Positions 1 through 9,044 are shown, counted from the stretch's first letter. The stretch is 64,000 bases of DNA from an uncultured Alteromonadaceae bacterium (GCA_947501935.1 CANMXU010000003.1:124001-188000); one strand, 5' to 3'. Numbers and translations are program-made. Notes: a model not told the origin generated them from the letters alone.

Positions 1-566
1 CTTTCATCCGCAGTAATAATCACTTTACAGTCAGCATCTAAAACACGTGCTTTAATTGACTCGGTAGAAAAACCACCAAAAACAACCGAATGGATTGCGC
101 CAATACGAGCACAGGCTAGCATTGCATAACCGACTTCAGCGATCATCGGCATATAAATACAAACGCGATCGCCTTTTTTAACACCGCGTTCTTTTAATAA
201 GTTAGCTAAACGACAAACATGATCATGTAATTCTTGATACGTTACTTTTGCATCTTCACTTGGATCATCACCTTCAAAAATAATCGCGGTATCGTTTGCT
301 TTTGTCGCTAAATGACGGTCAATACAGTTATAACTTACGTTTAATTTAGCACCAGAGAACCAGTTGATTTCAGAGTTTTTTAAATCAACTTTGCTTACAT
401 TATCCCAAGGTTGATACCAATCAATAAATTCTTTCGCTTGCTCACCCCAAAAAACATCAGGCTGTTCAATAGATTGCTTATACATAGCATCGTAAGTAGC
501 GGCATCAATATGAGTATGAGCCTTAGCTTTTTCTGAAACTGGATAACAGCTTTTTAATTCTTCCAT
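1..566 (-). CDS. acs: Acetyl-CoA synthetase, N-terminal part (cut by window edge)
   Basis: AMP-forming acetate:CoA ligase, which activates acetate to acetyl-CoA in the cytoplasm. About 188 N-terminal codons are present and the rest lies left of the window. The N-terminus (MEELKSCYPVSEKAKAH) and the segments FWGEQAKEFIDWYQPWDNV, NVSYNCIDRHL and GDRVCIYMPMIAEVGYAMLA followed by GAIHSVVFGGFS are typical of Acs. The ATG is preceded by AAGGGA at a good distance. It heads away from an acetate-type symporter operon and a CrbS-like kinase 6-12 kb away, which fits a shared acetate regulon. A TTTAGTCTAAA palindrome lies about 100 bp upstream. Confidence 0.95.
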   Translation of the reverse strand, partial: MEELKSCYPVSEKAKAHTHIDAATYDAMYKQSIEQPDVFWGEQAKEFIDWYQPWDNVSKVDLKNSEINWFSGAKLNVSYNCIDRHLATKANDTAIIFEGDDPSEDAKVTYQELHDHVCRLANLLKERGVKKGDRVCIYMPMIAEVGYAMLACARIGAIHSVVFGGFSTESIKARVLDADCKVIITADE

Positions 567-665
567 TCTATATCCCTTAAACGGTTAACGTAATGTCTAA
601 CCTTGTATTCTAAATTTATAATTACTAAGTATGCTAGTTTTTTTTACTACCTTTTTATATACGGC

Positions 666-676
666 TTTAGTCTAAA
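666..676. promoter_or_regulatory. TTTAGTCTAAA palindrome upstream of acs
   Basis: Perfect 11-bp odd palindrome about 100 bp upstream of the acs start. The same TAGTCTA core occurs upstream of the porin/dksA-like pair, the symporter operon and the chemoreceptor gene. It may be an operator for the CrbR-like regulator, but that link is inference; only the recurrence is seen. Confidence 0.35.
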
Positions 677-713
677 TTTGTGATTTTTTCATACAAAGCA
701 CAATCAGGATATT

Positions 714-1109
714 GCCTACAGGGATGTAGGTACTAAGACTATGCAGGAGCAAAAAAGTCGGTGCCTACAGGGATGTAGGTACTAAGACTTTGCAGGAGCA
801 AAAAAGTCGGTGCCTACAGGGATGCAGGTACTAAGACTTTGCAGGAGCAAAAAAGTCGGTGCCTACAGGGATGCAGGTACTTAGACTTTGCAGGAGCAAA
901 AAGTCGGTGCCTACAGGGATGTAGGTACTTAGACTTTACAGGAGCAAAAAAGTCGGTGCCTACAGGGATGCAGGTACTTAGACTTTGCAGGAGCATAAAG
1001 TCTGACCGTACTTCCTGTACATCGTCGCTCTTTTACATCCATGTAACCGCGCCATTGCCTACATGGATGTAGGTACTTAGACTTTGCAGGAGCATAAAGT
1101 CTGACCGTA
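714..1109. repeat. 49-bp tandem repeat array with internal hairpins
   Basis: Six head-to-tail units begin at 714, 763, 812, 861, 909 and 958 (49, 49, 49, 48 and 49 bp steps), and a diverged copy begins at 1057 after about 50 bp of related spacer. Each unit starts GCCTACAGGGATG and carries two small stem-loops: CCTACA-GGGA-TGTAGG (weakened where TGTAGG is TGCAGG), and GACTTTGC-AGGA-GC followed by A-rich AAGTC. In the last two units the second stem is perfect (AGACTTT/AAAGTCT). The period is not a multiple of three, so the short reading frames across it are not genes. It resembles an expanded REP-type intergenic repeat. Confidence 0.85.
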
Positions 1110-1120
1110 CATCCTGAGAA

Positions 1121-1150
1121 TAAAAAAGGGGAAGCATAAGCTTCCCCAAA
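1121..1150 (-). terminator. Rho-independent terminator of the porin gene
   Basis: Read on the minus strand: GGGGAAGC, loop TTAT, GCTTCCCC, then TTTTTTA. The 8-bp GC-rich stem with a U-tract lies about 55 bp past the porin stop codon. Confidence 0.9.
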
Positions 1151-1203
1151 ACAGCCTCAGAATAGGAGGCCAACTAACGCAAGAGCGTTATGCAAAAATG
1201 CTA

Positions 1204-2265
1204 CTAAAGCACATATTTTGCAGAGAACTGGAAGTAATTTGAATCAGCGTCTTGTTCAGCCATTTCAAAGTTACCTAACTCAACACCAAAAGAAAGCTCT
1301 TTAGTGTAGTTTTTAAATAAGTTAACACCCCAGTGAGTACGATCTCTATCCGAGTAGTCAGTTTCCGTGTTTCCGTAAAATACTGAACTACGCATATCAT
1401 CAGTCCAAAAATGGCGGTAAGCCACCATGATAGAAGTTGATTCTTCTACTTCTTCGCCGACCATATCAGTAATAGCAGCAACACCTACATAACGGCCCAC
1501 TTCACCACCGTGCAGTTGAAAACGAAAATCATCTTTACCAAAGGTATTAATGCGACCCGCAACACCGTAACCAATAGCAGTTTCTTCATTACCTGTTAAT
1601 GACTCTAATTGGCGTGCCACACCTGATACAGAAACATTACCCCAGTCACCTTTGAAGGTATATTTAGCTATAACATCTGGGCCGCTATCATTACGATAAC
1701 CTGCTGTTGGACGGTTACCGCCATATGTTTCAGGGTTTTCAATCGCTAGTTGTAAGCCACCATTGGTATAACGAATTTGGCCTTGACGAATAAAAGCAGA
1801 AGCCACTAATGGGCCGCCAAAGTCGGCAGATTCAGCTAAAGAACTGGTGTTTTGGAAAGTGGTCCAGTATTGGCCCACTAAAATATTTTTATACTTAATG
1901 AAAGCATGACGTAAACGTGGTTGCGACGAGTTTGAAATAACTTCGTTACCGCCACCGGCAACAGCATCACCATAAAAGTCCATTTCAATAAAACCAGTGA
2001 CGTCACCATGAATATATTTAGTATTAATACGAGTTTCATTGGCTGCAATGCCAAAGTTTGAAGCATCTTGAGCAAGCTTAGTACCACTGCCATACCAGTA
2101 ATCAGTTGCTTGAATATTACCGTCAACATAGCGGGTATCTACTTTTATGTAGCCGCCAAAAATTAGCTTACTGTCTTCACCGGTTTTAATTTCATAACCA
2201 GCATTCGCTGCACTTGTTATTGCCATTAAACCGCCGGCTAATAGTACTTTCTTTGTTGTAATCAT
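1204..2265 (-). CDS. Outer-membrane porin (DcaP-like)
   Basis: 353-aa predicted beta-barrel channel. A signal peptide covers residues 1-22 (MITTKKVLLAGGLMAITSA then ANA before GYEIK). The mature start LIFGGYIKVDTRYVDG and alternating amphipathic strands resemble DcaP-type porins, which in other bacteria pass small carboxylates and other organic acids. It ends FSAKYVL, not in the usual terminal Phe. A strong terminator follows. Its position beside acs and an acetate-type symporter suggests a role in organic-acid entry, but substrate is not readable from sequence. Family assignment is moderate; outer-membrane location is strong. Confidence 0.8.
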   Translation of the reverse strand: MITTKKVLLAGGLMAITSAANAGYEIKTGEDSKLIFGGYIKVDTRYVDGNIQATDYWYGSGTKLAQDASNFGIAANETRINTKYIHGDVTGFIEMDFYGDAVAGGGNEVISNSSQPRLRHAFIKYKNILVGQYWTTFQNTSSLAESADFGGPLVASAFIRQGQIRYTNGGLQLAIENPETYGGNRPTAGYRNDSGPDVIAKYTFKGDWGNVSVSGVARQLESLTGNEETAIGYGVAGRINTFGKDDFRFQLHGGEVGRYVGVAAITDMVGEEVEESTSIMVAYRHFWTDDMRSSVFYGNTETDYSDRDRTHWGVNLFKNYTKELSFGVELGNFEMAEQDADSNYFQFSAKYVL

Positions 2266-2828
2266 GTTATATCCTCATTTTTTGGCCGCAAGAAACCGCA
2301 CAATACCTTTTGGCTTGTTTTTTATTAAAATTATTTTTGTATACTTTTTTCGTAGCGTTTTATAACGCTATCTTTTGTCTTTCTTGCGTGTGTGCTAATG
2401 GATATTGCTATTTTTATTATTATATTTTTTGAACAAGTTCTTTGACTTGTTTCAGCAACTTCTTATTTTATCGTTTACGAGTAATAGCTTATGAAGTTAT
2501 CTAATAAAGTAGACGTTTTTTAACCACTTGAAAATTAGACCTAAGTCTAAAGCAGTAAAAAAAAGGCGTGTTTTTACTTATTCTATTGAAAAGAACTTTA
2601 AAATCGAACAGTAAGTAATTGTAAAATAACAACAAATAATAAATACTCTCGATTATTTAGCCCTTAAAAATAAATATAGTATATTCAGATTTTTTTTTAA
2701 GCTAGATCAAAGTTTTCTTATCTAACAGGCATAGAATGAAATTGTGGAGCAGGTAATAAAGTAGAGAAATCATTTAATTATCGGCCATGAAGCATCATTG
2801 ACTTAATCAATAAAATTAAGGAAAGAAA
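2266..2828. other. Divergent intergenic region, porin / dksA-like
   Basis: 563 bp of AT-rich DNA between divergent genes. It must hold both promoters. The only clear motif seen is the inverted repeat at 2535-2550. No RNA gene or further coding frame was recognised. Confidence 0.6.
2535..2550. promoter_or_regulatory. TTAGAC-CTAA-GTCTAA inverted repeat
   Basis: Two 6-bp arms separated by 4 bp lie between the porin and the dksA-like gene. The arms are the same half-site as the TTTAGTCTAAA palindrome upstream of acs. Candidate operator only. Confidence 0.35.
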
Positions 2829-3143
2829 ATGCAAAGCAATGCTATTTTGACGGCACTCACCAAAAAGAAACAACAACTGCAGCAACGAATTTCAGCGATA
2901 GAAGCTGACTTTAAGAAAGGTCGTTCTGCTGACTTTGCCGAGCAAACCACCGAAAGTGAAAATGATCAGGTGCTTGATGAAATTCATCATGAAGCAAAAA
3001 TAGAATTACAGCAGGTTGTTGAAGCCTTACACCGACTCGACAATGACCAATATGGCATTTGCAGCCAATGTACTGAAACCATCGATCCTAAGCGTTTAAA
3101 CGTTTTACCTTATACCAATATTTGCATTAATTGTGCGACCTAG
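2829..3143 (+). CDS. DksA/TraR-type C4 zinc-finger protein
   Basis: 104-aa small DksA-family protein. Its N-terminal two thirds are a predicted coiled-coil hairpin (KKKQQLQQRISAIEADFKK onward). Near the C-terminus a four-cysteine zinc finger reads YGICSQC, then PYTNICINC, a C-x2-C-x17-C-x2-C arrangement. DksA proteins enter the RNA polymerase secondary channel and modulate initiation, often with ppGpp. At this length it is a short paralogue, not DksA itself. The start has a good AAGGAAAG ribosome site. The DUF465 gene follows 10 bp downstream, so the two are probably cotranscribed. Confidence 0.85.
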   Translation: MQSNAILTALTKKKQQLQQRISAIEADFKKGRSADFAEQTTESENDQVLDEIHHEAKIELQQVVEALHRLDNDQYGICSQCTETIDPKRLNVLPYTNICINCAT

Positions 3144-3153
3144 GAGTTTTAAC

Positions 3154-3405
3154 ATGCCATTAGAAAAACATGATTTACACCACGAGTTCCCTGAGTTCAA
3201 TAATGAAATTCATCATTTAAAAATGAATGATAATTATTTTGCAAAGTTATTTAAAAATTATCATGAGCTTGATCACGAAGTACACCGTATTGAGCAAGGT
3301 GTTGAAAATACCACCGATGAGTATTTAGAAGGTGTTAAATTAAAGCGTTTAAATTTAAAAGACCAACTCTACTTAATGTTGAAAAAAGCCGCGACTGTCG
3401 CCTAA
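3154..3405 (+). CDS. DUF465 (YdcH-like) small protein
   Basis: 83-aa charged, helical, His-rich protein of the DUF465/YdcH family. Features are an N-terminal HHEFPEFNNEIHHLK segment, then LFKNYHELDHEVHRIEQG, then LKRLNLKDQLYLMLKKA. Its function is unknown in general. A frame-consistent start exists 21 bp upstream, but the ATG at 3154 has TAGGAG placed correctly and lies just past the upstream stop, so it is preferred. It probably forms an operon with the preceding zinc-finger gene and ends in a strong hairpin terminator. Confidence 0.85.
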   Translation: MPLEKHDLHHEFPEFNNEIHHLKMNDNYFAKLFKNYHELDHEVHRIEQGVENTTDEYLEGVKLKRLNLKDQLYLMLKKAATVA

Positions 3406-3437
3406 CATTCCGTTTTCCTTAAGGTATTCAACATAAG

Positions 3438-3476
3438 AAAAGCTAACCTTGGTTTTATAAACTAACGTTAGCTTTT
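3438..3476. terminator. Bidirectional terminator between convergent genes
   Basis: Arms AAAAGCTAAC (3438-3447) and GTTAGCTTTT (3467-3476) form a 10-bp stem with flanking A and T runs, so it can work for the DUF465 gene on the plus strand and the exonuclease gene on the minus strand. Confidence 0.85.
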
Positions 3477-3523
3477 TTGTATTCAGCTTTCATAAAAAAT
3501 TATGTAGAAATTATTATCTGCTG

Positions 3524-4213
3524 TTAAAGCAGTAAATCAGCAAGCCTTACTTGCATAGGTTCACGCATATTACTCACCTGTGCCATTAATAATTCAGCGG
3601 TAGCAATCGCATCATTTAAAGCATTATGGGCATAATGTTCAGGCAGCTGATATTTATTTCGTAGCGCTGATAAACGCAACGTAGACGGGTCGTAAGCAAC
3701 GTCACGATGATCTAAGCGTTTTTTCGCCACCATTAAGGTATCTATCATCGGAAAAGTTGGCGCCATGCCATATAATTCTAGGCAAGCTTGCTGTAAAAAT
3801 TCACGCTCTATGCGAGCAAAATGCACTAGCATTACTTTGCCTGTTAAGGCTTTTAATAACTGCTCAACCACTAACTGTAGCGACTCGCCCTGATCTTTTT
3901 GACTGTCGGTAATTTGGTGAATAGTTACATTATCTGCTTTTAATCGTCCTTTACTGCGAATAATTTCATGATAGCTGCTTTTTAGTGGTATTTGATTAGC
4001 ATGTAAATCAACAAAACCAACACTTAACAGCTTGTCGTTAATGGCATGCAAACCTGTAGTTTCAAAATCAACCGACAAAATTGGCGTATCAACAAAAAAC
4101 TGCTTTTTATCAGGAAAAGGAACAGATAGAAAATCTCGTAACGCCCCTTCCGGCGCCTTTTTTAATAAGCGTTTTCTTTTGGCTTCGTAGCCAAATAAGC
4201 TGTCAAAAAACAT
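3524..4213 (-). CDS. DnaQ-like 3'-5' exonuclease
   Basis: 229-aa member of the DEDD exonuclease superfamily. Exo I is DFETTG at residues 49-54. Exo III is the HNALND block near residue 196, with the general-base histidine and the last acidic ligand, so this is the DEDDh type. It lies 23 bp downstream of the cNMP/CBS/DUF294 gene on the same strand. This pairing next to acetate/solute symporter genes is common in marine gammaproteobacteria. It lacks the rest of DNA polymerase III epsilon, so it is a stand-alone nuclease of uncertain substrate. Confidence 0.85.
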   Translation of the reverse strand: MFFDSLFGYEAKRKRLLKKAPEGALRDFLSVPFPDKKQFFVDTPILSVDFETTGLHAINDKLLSVGFVDLHANQIPLKSSYHEIIRSKGRLKADNVTIHQITDSQKDQGESLQLVVEQLLKALTGKVMLVHFARIEREFLQQACLELYGMAPTFPMIDTLMVAKKRLDHRDVAYDPSTLRLSALRNKYQLPEHYAHNALNDAIATAELLMAQVSNMREPMQVRLADLLL

Positions 4214-4236
4214 AAATAGTTACCGCCGTTGCGCCG

Positions 4237-6081
4237 TTAATAAGCTGATTGCCTAGCATCTTGCATGGTTTTGATCACTTTAAAGGCGTCTTTAAGGTGC
4301 TCTCTTTCCAATTTAGATAAGGCTTTCGGCGATAAGAAGTTATTCGGCTTTTTATTGTTCTGCATACGTTTTGATTGGTGCTGCATGCGTAACATAGCTA
4401 AAAACTCATAAGCATCAATTAAATTAGCAGCCGAGGCTTTAGTTAATGAACGGGTTCCCGCAACTTGTTGTAAACGTTCAATAGTACTTGTTACTGCAAC
4501 CCCTTCAGCCAAGGCGTAAATTCTAGCTAAATCGACAATTGGCGCAATGCCATTGTGTTTTAAATCAAGTACTTTCTTATTTTCTCCGTCTTGCACTAAA
4601 ACAAAATCACGGAAGAAACCTAACGGCGGCCTTAAGTTTAGAGCATTTTTAGATAGGTGAGCGATGAACAAGGTGCTACGTTTTGTTTTTTCTAACATTT
4701 CTTGGCGTACACTCGCCAATAACGATGTGTCACCATGCACAGTACTTAAATCAAAAAAAACACTAGCATTTAATAACGCTTTCGGACTTGGCGTATTTAC
4801 CCATTTGTCGAAATAACCACACCACACTTTTTGCGGCTGTCGCCATTTGCTATTGGTTGCCATAATGTCGCCAGGGCAATAAATAAAACCACAAGCTGCT
4901 AGGCCATCAGAAACAAAAGTGGCCAAGTCAAAAAACCACTTATCATGCTCAGGCTGCATTTCGTCAGAAATAATCAAAGCATTGTCTTGATCAGAATGAG
5001 CAAACTGCTCTTGGCGGGCTTGTGAACCTGCCGCTAGCCATGCATAAGGTACAGGTGCTGGGCCTAATAATTTTTCTGCCATTTCAATTAAACGAATAGT
5101 AAACGCCATAGTGATCGCGCTAATGCTTTTACCAACATGGTCGGCAGTAGTGCCCAGCTTAGCCATGCGAATTTGCAGTTTAGGTAGCATTTTACTAATT
5201 TCGACCAGATCTGCTACCGTATTAGCTTTATGAATAATACTGGTTAAATTCGCTGCATTTTGTCCTTCATGATTCATTAAGTCGGTAACCGTAACCATGC
5301 CTTCAAGTCGTCCTTGATTGGTTACTGGCAAATGGTGAATATGTTTGCTGGTCATGATCATCAAGGCATCATAGGCGTTACTGCTGATATCTATGGTGGT
5401 GATATTATCTGTAATGATATCGGTGATCGGTTGGCTAATTGCTAATCCTTGCGCAACACAGCGGCGACGGATGTCTTTATCGGTGACTATGCCAACACTT
5501 TCATCCCCATTTAACACCACTAAGCAAGAATAACCGAGATCAGTCATTTTAATTGCGGCGGCTTGAATGGTACTTTTATAGTCAATACTGGCCACAGGCG
5601 TATGATAAAACGCGGTAATTGACGTATTTATGAGTGATGAAGAAATAATTGCTTCTTCATTCACACTGGCCATTTTCTTTTGTAAGCGTTGCTCAGCACT
5701 ATTATCAAAAAAGGCTATAACATCAGGAAAGTCTTGCAAAATATCTTGCAATACAGGATACGATATTGCATATAACAAGGTGTCTTCATGGGTGCGAACC
5801 CGAATATTCATGGTGTTTTTTTCGTGGCAATAAATACTACAAATATCACCTTCACCATACATACCTAACAACTCATCTTCCGCTGAGTAATAGCTCAGTG
5901 CACCTTTCCTTAAAATAAATAACGTTTGCGCGGCGAACTCATCTGGCGGCAAGTTTTCTTGATTGCGTAAGTAACATATATTGATTTCTTTAACGACACT
6001 TTCCAGCGCATTATCGTCGAGTAGATCAAAAGGAGGAATCGCCTGTATAAATGCGCAAATTTCCGATAATGCCGTATCCAT
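4237..6081 (-). CDS. cNMP-binding, CBS-pair, DUF294 nucleotidyltransferase-like protein
   Basis: 614-aa cytoplasmic signalling protein. Residues about 15-130 form a cyclic-nucleotide-binding fold (FILRKGALSYYS, GMYGEGDICSIY). Residues about 158-270 hold two CBS motifs (GYSCLVVLNGDESVGIVTDK and IHHLPVTNQGRLEGMVTVTD). A DUF294 nucleotidyltransferase-like domain follows with GSQARQEQ at 352-359 and SDQDNA at 363-368, keeping the GS and DxD-like elements, then the C-terminal DUF294 domain. It is probably a regulator of the adjacent symporter or acetate metabolism. Substrate and ligand are unknown. It is transcribed divergently from the symporter operon. Confidence 0.88.
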   Translation of the reverse strand: MDTALSEICAFIQAIPPFDLLDDNALESVVKEINICYLRNQENLPPDEFAAQTLFILRKGALSYYSAEDELLGMYGEGDICSIYCHEKNTMNIRVRTHEDTLLYAISYPVLQDILQDFPDVIAFFDNSAEQRLQKKMASVNEEAIISSSLINTSITAFYHTPVASIDYKSTIQAAAIKMTDLGYSCLVVLNGDESVGIVTDKDIRRRCVAQGLAISQPITDIITDNITTIDISSNAYDALMIMTSKHIHHLPVTNQGRLEGMVTVTDLMNHEGQNAANLTSIIHKANTVADLVEISKMLPKLQIRMAKLGTTADHVGKSISAITMAFTIRLIEMAEKLLGPAPVPYAWLAAGSQARQEQFAHSDQDNALIISDEMQPEHDKWFFDLATFVSDGLAACGFIYCPGDIMATNSKWRQPQKVWCGYFDKWVNTPSPKALLNASVFFDLSTVHGDTSLLASVRQEMLEKTKRSTLFIAHLSKNALNLRPPLGFFRDFVLVQDGENKKVLDLKHNGIAPIVDLARIYALAEGVAVTSTIERLQQVAGTRSLTKASAANLIDAYEFLAMLRMQHQSKRMQNNKKPNNFLSPKALSKLEREHLKDAFKVIKTMQDARQSAY

Positions 6082-6156
6082 TGAATAATCCTAAGTTAAT
6101 TTGTCATTAATGTTTTAGGTAGTTGCGCAATTTAAGTCAACCGAAATAACACCGAT

Positions 6157-6167
6157 CTAGACTAAAG
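6157..6167. promoter_or_regulatory. CTAGACTAAAG motif in the symporter promoter region
   Basis: On the reverse strand this reads CTTTAGTCTAG and shares CTTTAGTCTA with the site upstream of acs. It lies 76 bp upstream of the DUF294 gene and about 180 bp upstream of the symporter operon. Candidate shared operator. Confidence 0.35.
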
Positions 6168-6347
6168 TTGAATACTCCCTTTCAATAAAGATTGCTAGTG
6201 TGTAGTACAGATAGGTTGAGTATTCATTTTTGAATTTAGTGATTCCCTTATTAAAAATCAGTAATGAATATTTAACCTTTCTCAACATAACAAGCTAAAA
6301 ATCAAGCGTATAACAAAAAATAAACGCTCAATTGCTAGGAGAAGATA

Positions 6348-6599
6348 ATGGAAGGTAAAACAACATATTGGCAGGAAAATCTGCGATTAATATTTATCTG
6401 TCTTGCTATCTGGTTCGTAGTTTCATTTGGTCTGGGTTTACTTCTGGTAGAACCATTAAATGCAATTCGTCTCGGTGGGTACAAACTAGGTTTCTGGTTT
6501 GCACAGCAAGGTTCAATTTACACATTTGTGGGTTTAATTTTTTGGTATACCGCCAAAATGAACGCACTTGATAAAAAATACGATGTGGAGGAGTCATAA
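6348..6599 (+). CDS. DUF4212 symporter small subunit
   Basis: 83-aa membrane protein with two predicted transmembrane helices (LIFICLAIWFVVSFGLGLLL and IYTFVGLIFWYTAKM). In this family the small protein is always encoded just before a VC_2705-type sodium:solute symporter and is regarded as its partner subunit. Here the stop codon overlaps the symporter start by one base (TAATG), so translation is coupled. An AGGAGA ribosome site precedes the ATG. Confidence 0.92.
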   Translation: MEGKTTYWQENLRLIFICLAIWFVVSFGLGLLLVEPLNAIRLGGYKLGFWFAQQGSIYTFVGLIFWYTAKMNALDKKYDVEES

Positions 6600-8338
6600 T
6601 GGATGAGTTAAAACTTTATACTTATATTGCCGTTTTTGGCTCGTTCGCGGTTTACTTTGGCATAGCCTGGTGGGCTCGTGCTGGTTCAACAAGTGAATTT
6701 TACGTTGCTGGTGGTGGTGTTACACCAATGCAAAACGGTATGGCGATTGGTGCTGACTGGATGAGTGCTGCATCGTTCATTTCCATGGCGGGTTTAATTG
6801 CTTTCTTAGGCTACGGTGGCTCAGTATTTTTAATGGGTTGGACTGGTGGTTATGTACTACTGGCAATGCTCTTAGCACCTTATATGCGTAAGCACGGTAA
6901 GTTCACAGTCCCTGAGTTTATCTCTGATCGTTATTACTCAAAAACAGCGCGTATTGTTGCAGTTATTTGTTTAATTATCGCGTCATTAACTTATATCATT
7001 GGTCAAATGAAAGGTGTGGGTGTGGCATTCTCTCGCTTCCTAGAAGTTGAATATGATAACGGTTTATATATCGGTATGTTTGTAGTTTGGGTATACGCGG
7101 TACTTGGTGGTATGAAAGGCATTACTTACACACAGATCGCACAGTACTGTGTATTAATTTTTGCTTATACCATTCCGGCAATATTCATTTCATTACAATT
7201 AACCGGTAACCCAATTCCACAATTAGGCTTAGGTTCTACTTTAGCTGACGGTAGTGGTGTTTATCTGCTTGATAAATTAGATACAGTTGTTACTGAATTA
7301 GGCTTTAAAGAATATACCACCGACAACATGGGCGGCACATTAAACATGTTCGCATACACTATGTCGTTAATGATCGGTACTGCCGGTTTACCTCATGTAA
7401 TCATGCGTTTCTTCACGGTTCCTTCAGTTAAAGCAGCACGTCAGTCAGCAGGTTATGCGTTAGTTTTCATCGCGTTATTATATACCGTTGCTCCAGCAGT
7501 TGGTGCTATGGCTCGTTTTAACCTGATGAATACTATTGAACCAGCGGCAGGTCAAAACCTTGAGTATGCTGAACGTCCACAATGGTTCAAAGACTGGGAA
7601 AAAACCGGTTTATTGAAATTTGAAGACAAAAATGGTGACGGAAAAGTTCAATACACTGCAGATAAAGCAACCAATGAAATGGTAAAAGTTGACCGTGACA
7701 TTATGGTACTTGCTAACCCTGCAATTGCGAATTTACCTAACTGGGTTATTGCTTTAGTAGCAGCTGGTGGTTTAGCCGCAGCACTGTCAACTGCAGCCGG
7801 TTTATTGCTCGCCATATCGTCCTCGATATCCCATGATTTAATGAAAGGGGTACTGACACCTGACTTGTCAGAGAAGAATGAGCTACTGGCTGGTCGAATT
7901 GTTATGACCATTTCAATTATCGTTGCAGGTTACCTCGGTTTAAATCCGCCTGGATTTGCCGCAGGGACGGTAGCGCTCGCCTTTGGTTTGGCAGCGTCAT
8001 CAATATTCCCTGCACTAATGATGGGTATATTTGCTAAGAAAATGAGTGGTACCGCTGCTGTTTGGGGTATGTGTTCAGGTATAGGTGTAACTATGCTTTA
8101 TGTATTCCAACATAAAGGCATTATGTTTATCCCTGGTACTTCTTTCTTAGGTGATATGGGTCCAAATTGGTTCCTAGGTATTTCACCTAACGCATTTGGT
8201 GCAGTTGGTGCGCTTGTTAACTTTGGTGTAGCTTTCGCTGTACTTAAAGTAACCGGTCCAGCTCCTGCTCATATTCAGCAAATGGTTGATAACTTCCGTA
8301 CACCACATGGCGGTGTTACAGCAGCTCACGATCACTAG
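6599..8338 (+). CDS. Sodium:solute (acetate-type) symporter, VC_2705 family
   Basis: 579-aa SSS-family inner-membrane transporter with about 13 predicted helices. Segments EFYVAGGGVTPMQNGMAIGA, GADWMSAASFISMAG and GTAGLPHVIMRFFTV are characteristic of the ActP/VC_2705 group. A hydrophilic insertion around residues 320-370 (FEDKNGDGKVQYTADK) is typical of this subgroup. It is inferred to import acetate or a similar carboxylate with Na+. This rests on the family, its DUF4212 partner and proximity to acs and a CrbS-like kinase. Substrate specificity is not proven by sequence. Confidence 0.9.
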   Translation: MDELKLYTYIAVFGSFAVYFGIAWWARAGSTSEFYVAGGGVTPMQNGMAIGADWMSAASFISMAGLIAFLGYGGSVFLMGWTGGYVLLAMLLAPYMRKHGKFTVPEFISDRYYSKTARIVAVICLIIASLTYIIGQMKGVGVAFSRFLEVEYDNGLYIGMFVVWVYAVLGGMKGITYTQIAQYCVLIFAYTIPAIFISLQLTGNPIPQLGLGSTLADGSGVYLLDKLDTVVTELGFKEYTTDNMGGTLNMFAYTMSLMIGTAGLPHVIMRFFTVPSVKAARQSAGYALVFIALLYTVAPAVGAMARFNLMNTIEPAAGQNLEYAERPQWFKDWEKTGLLKFEDKNGDGKVQYTADKATNEMVKVDRDIMVLANPAIANLPNWVIALVAAGGLAAALSTAAGLLLAISSSISHDLMKGVLTPDLSEKNELLAGRIVMTISIIVAGYLGLNPPGFAAGTVALAFGLAASSIFPALMMGIFAKKMSGTAAVWGMCSGIGVTMLYVFQHKGIMFIPGTSFLGDMGPNWFLGISPNAFGAVGALVNFGVAFAVLKVTGPAPAHIQQMVDNFRTPHGGVTAAHDH

Positions 8339-8397
8339 TCTAGTGAAGCGACAAATATAAAATTTGTCGCTAACCATCTGAGCATAAAAGTTAAACT

Positions 8398-8427
8398 AAA
8401 GGCTAGCCGATATTCCGTCTAGCCTTT
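8398..8427 (+). terminator. Terminator after the symporter operon
   Basis: Stem AAAGGCTAG (8398-8406) and CTAGCCTTT (8419-8427), then ATTATTA. A second perfect 10-bp hairpin (AGCGACAAAT/ATTTGTCGCT, 8347-8371) lies just upstream and lacks a U-tract; it may protect the 3' end. Confidence 0.75.
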
Positions 8428-8470
8428 ATTATTAGCTTTCTAGCTATATTTATTTTGATCTAAGAGTGAC

Positions 8471-8917
8471 ATGCCTATGAACAAACACACTAAAATGGCT
8501 TTAATGGTTGCCCCTTTCCTTATTCTAGGAGGCTACATTGCCTCAGACTTTTATATTGAAGACCAAGCCCAAAAACAGCGCGTTTTCCAACTTGTACCTT
8601 ATGGACATTGTGATGTTATTAACCAAAGCTGTATTTTAAAGTCGGGGGAATTTGAAGTGAATGTTTTTGACGAAGCTGGTATCACCAAAGTAAATGCTAC
8701 TTTTCCATTAGATACTGCCACCTTATTTTTAGTTGACGCCGAACAAAATGTGTCAACCCACCAACTCGGTATGACCGACAGTCCTTATTATTGGCAAAGC
8801 CCAACTGCGCTACGCAGTTTAATTCCAAAAAAAGGCGACAAATATAAGTTACGTTTAATCGCTAATATTAAAGGCGGCCAATACATTAGTGAGTTTTATA
8901 CCCAAACTACCCAATAA
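8471..8917 (+). CDS. Conserved hypothetical membrane-anchored protein
   Basis: 148-aa protein with one N-terminal hydrophobic segment (MALMVAPFLILGGYIASDFY), so it is an anchored or exported periplasmic protein. The remainder is beta-rich, with two cysteines (GHCDVINQSCIL) that could form a disulfide. No known domain was recognised. A second ATG six bases downstream (MNKHTK) is an equally possible start. It lies between the symporter and its likely sensor kinase, which suggests but does not show a link to acetate metabolism. Confidence 0.7.
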   Translation: MPMNKHTKMALMVAPFLILGGYIASDFYIEDQAQKQRVFQLVPYGHCDVINQSCILKSGEFEVNVFDEAGITKVNATFPLDTATLFLVDAEQNVSTHQLGMTDSPYYWQSPTALRSLIPKKGDKYKLRLIANIKGGQYISEFYTQTTQ

Positions 8918-9044
8918 AAATTGAACAATAAAAGGGTCTTAAACAGTCATTATTAACAAACAAAAAGTTGTAGTGGTTTACTAACAATTATTAAAATACA
9001 CTGAAGTTGAAGGAATTAACTCACACTATAATAAGAGAACATTT

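Noticed and set aside
814..1072. Short open frames across the tandem repeats on both strands
   Set aside because: They arise from repeat sequence with a period not divisible by three; no ribosome site, no protein character.
714..1109. Regularly spaced repeats resembling a CRISPR array
   Set aside because: The whole 49-bp unit repeats head to tail with no unique spacers, and there are no cas genes.
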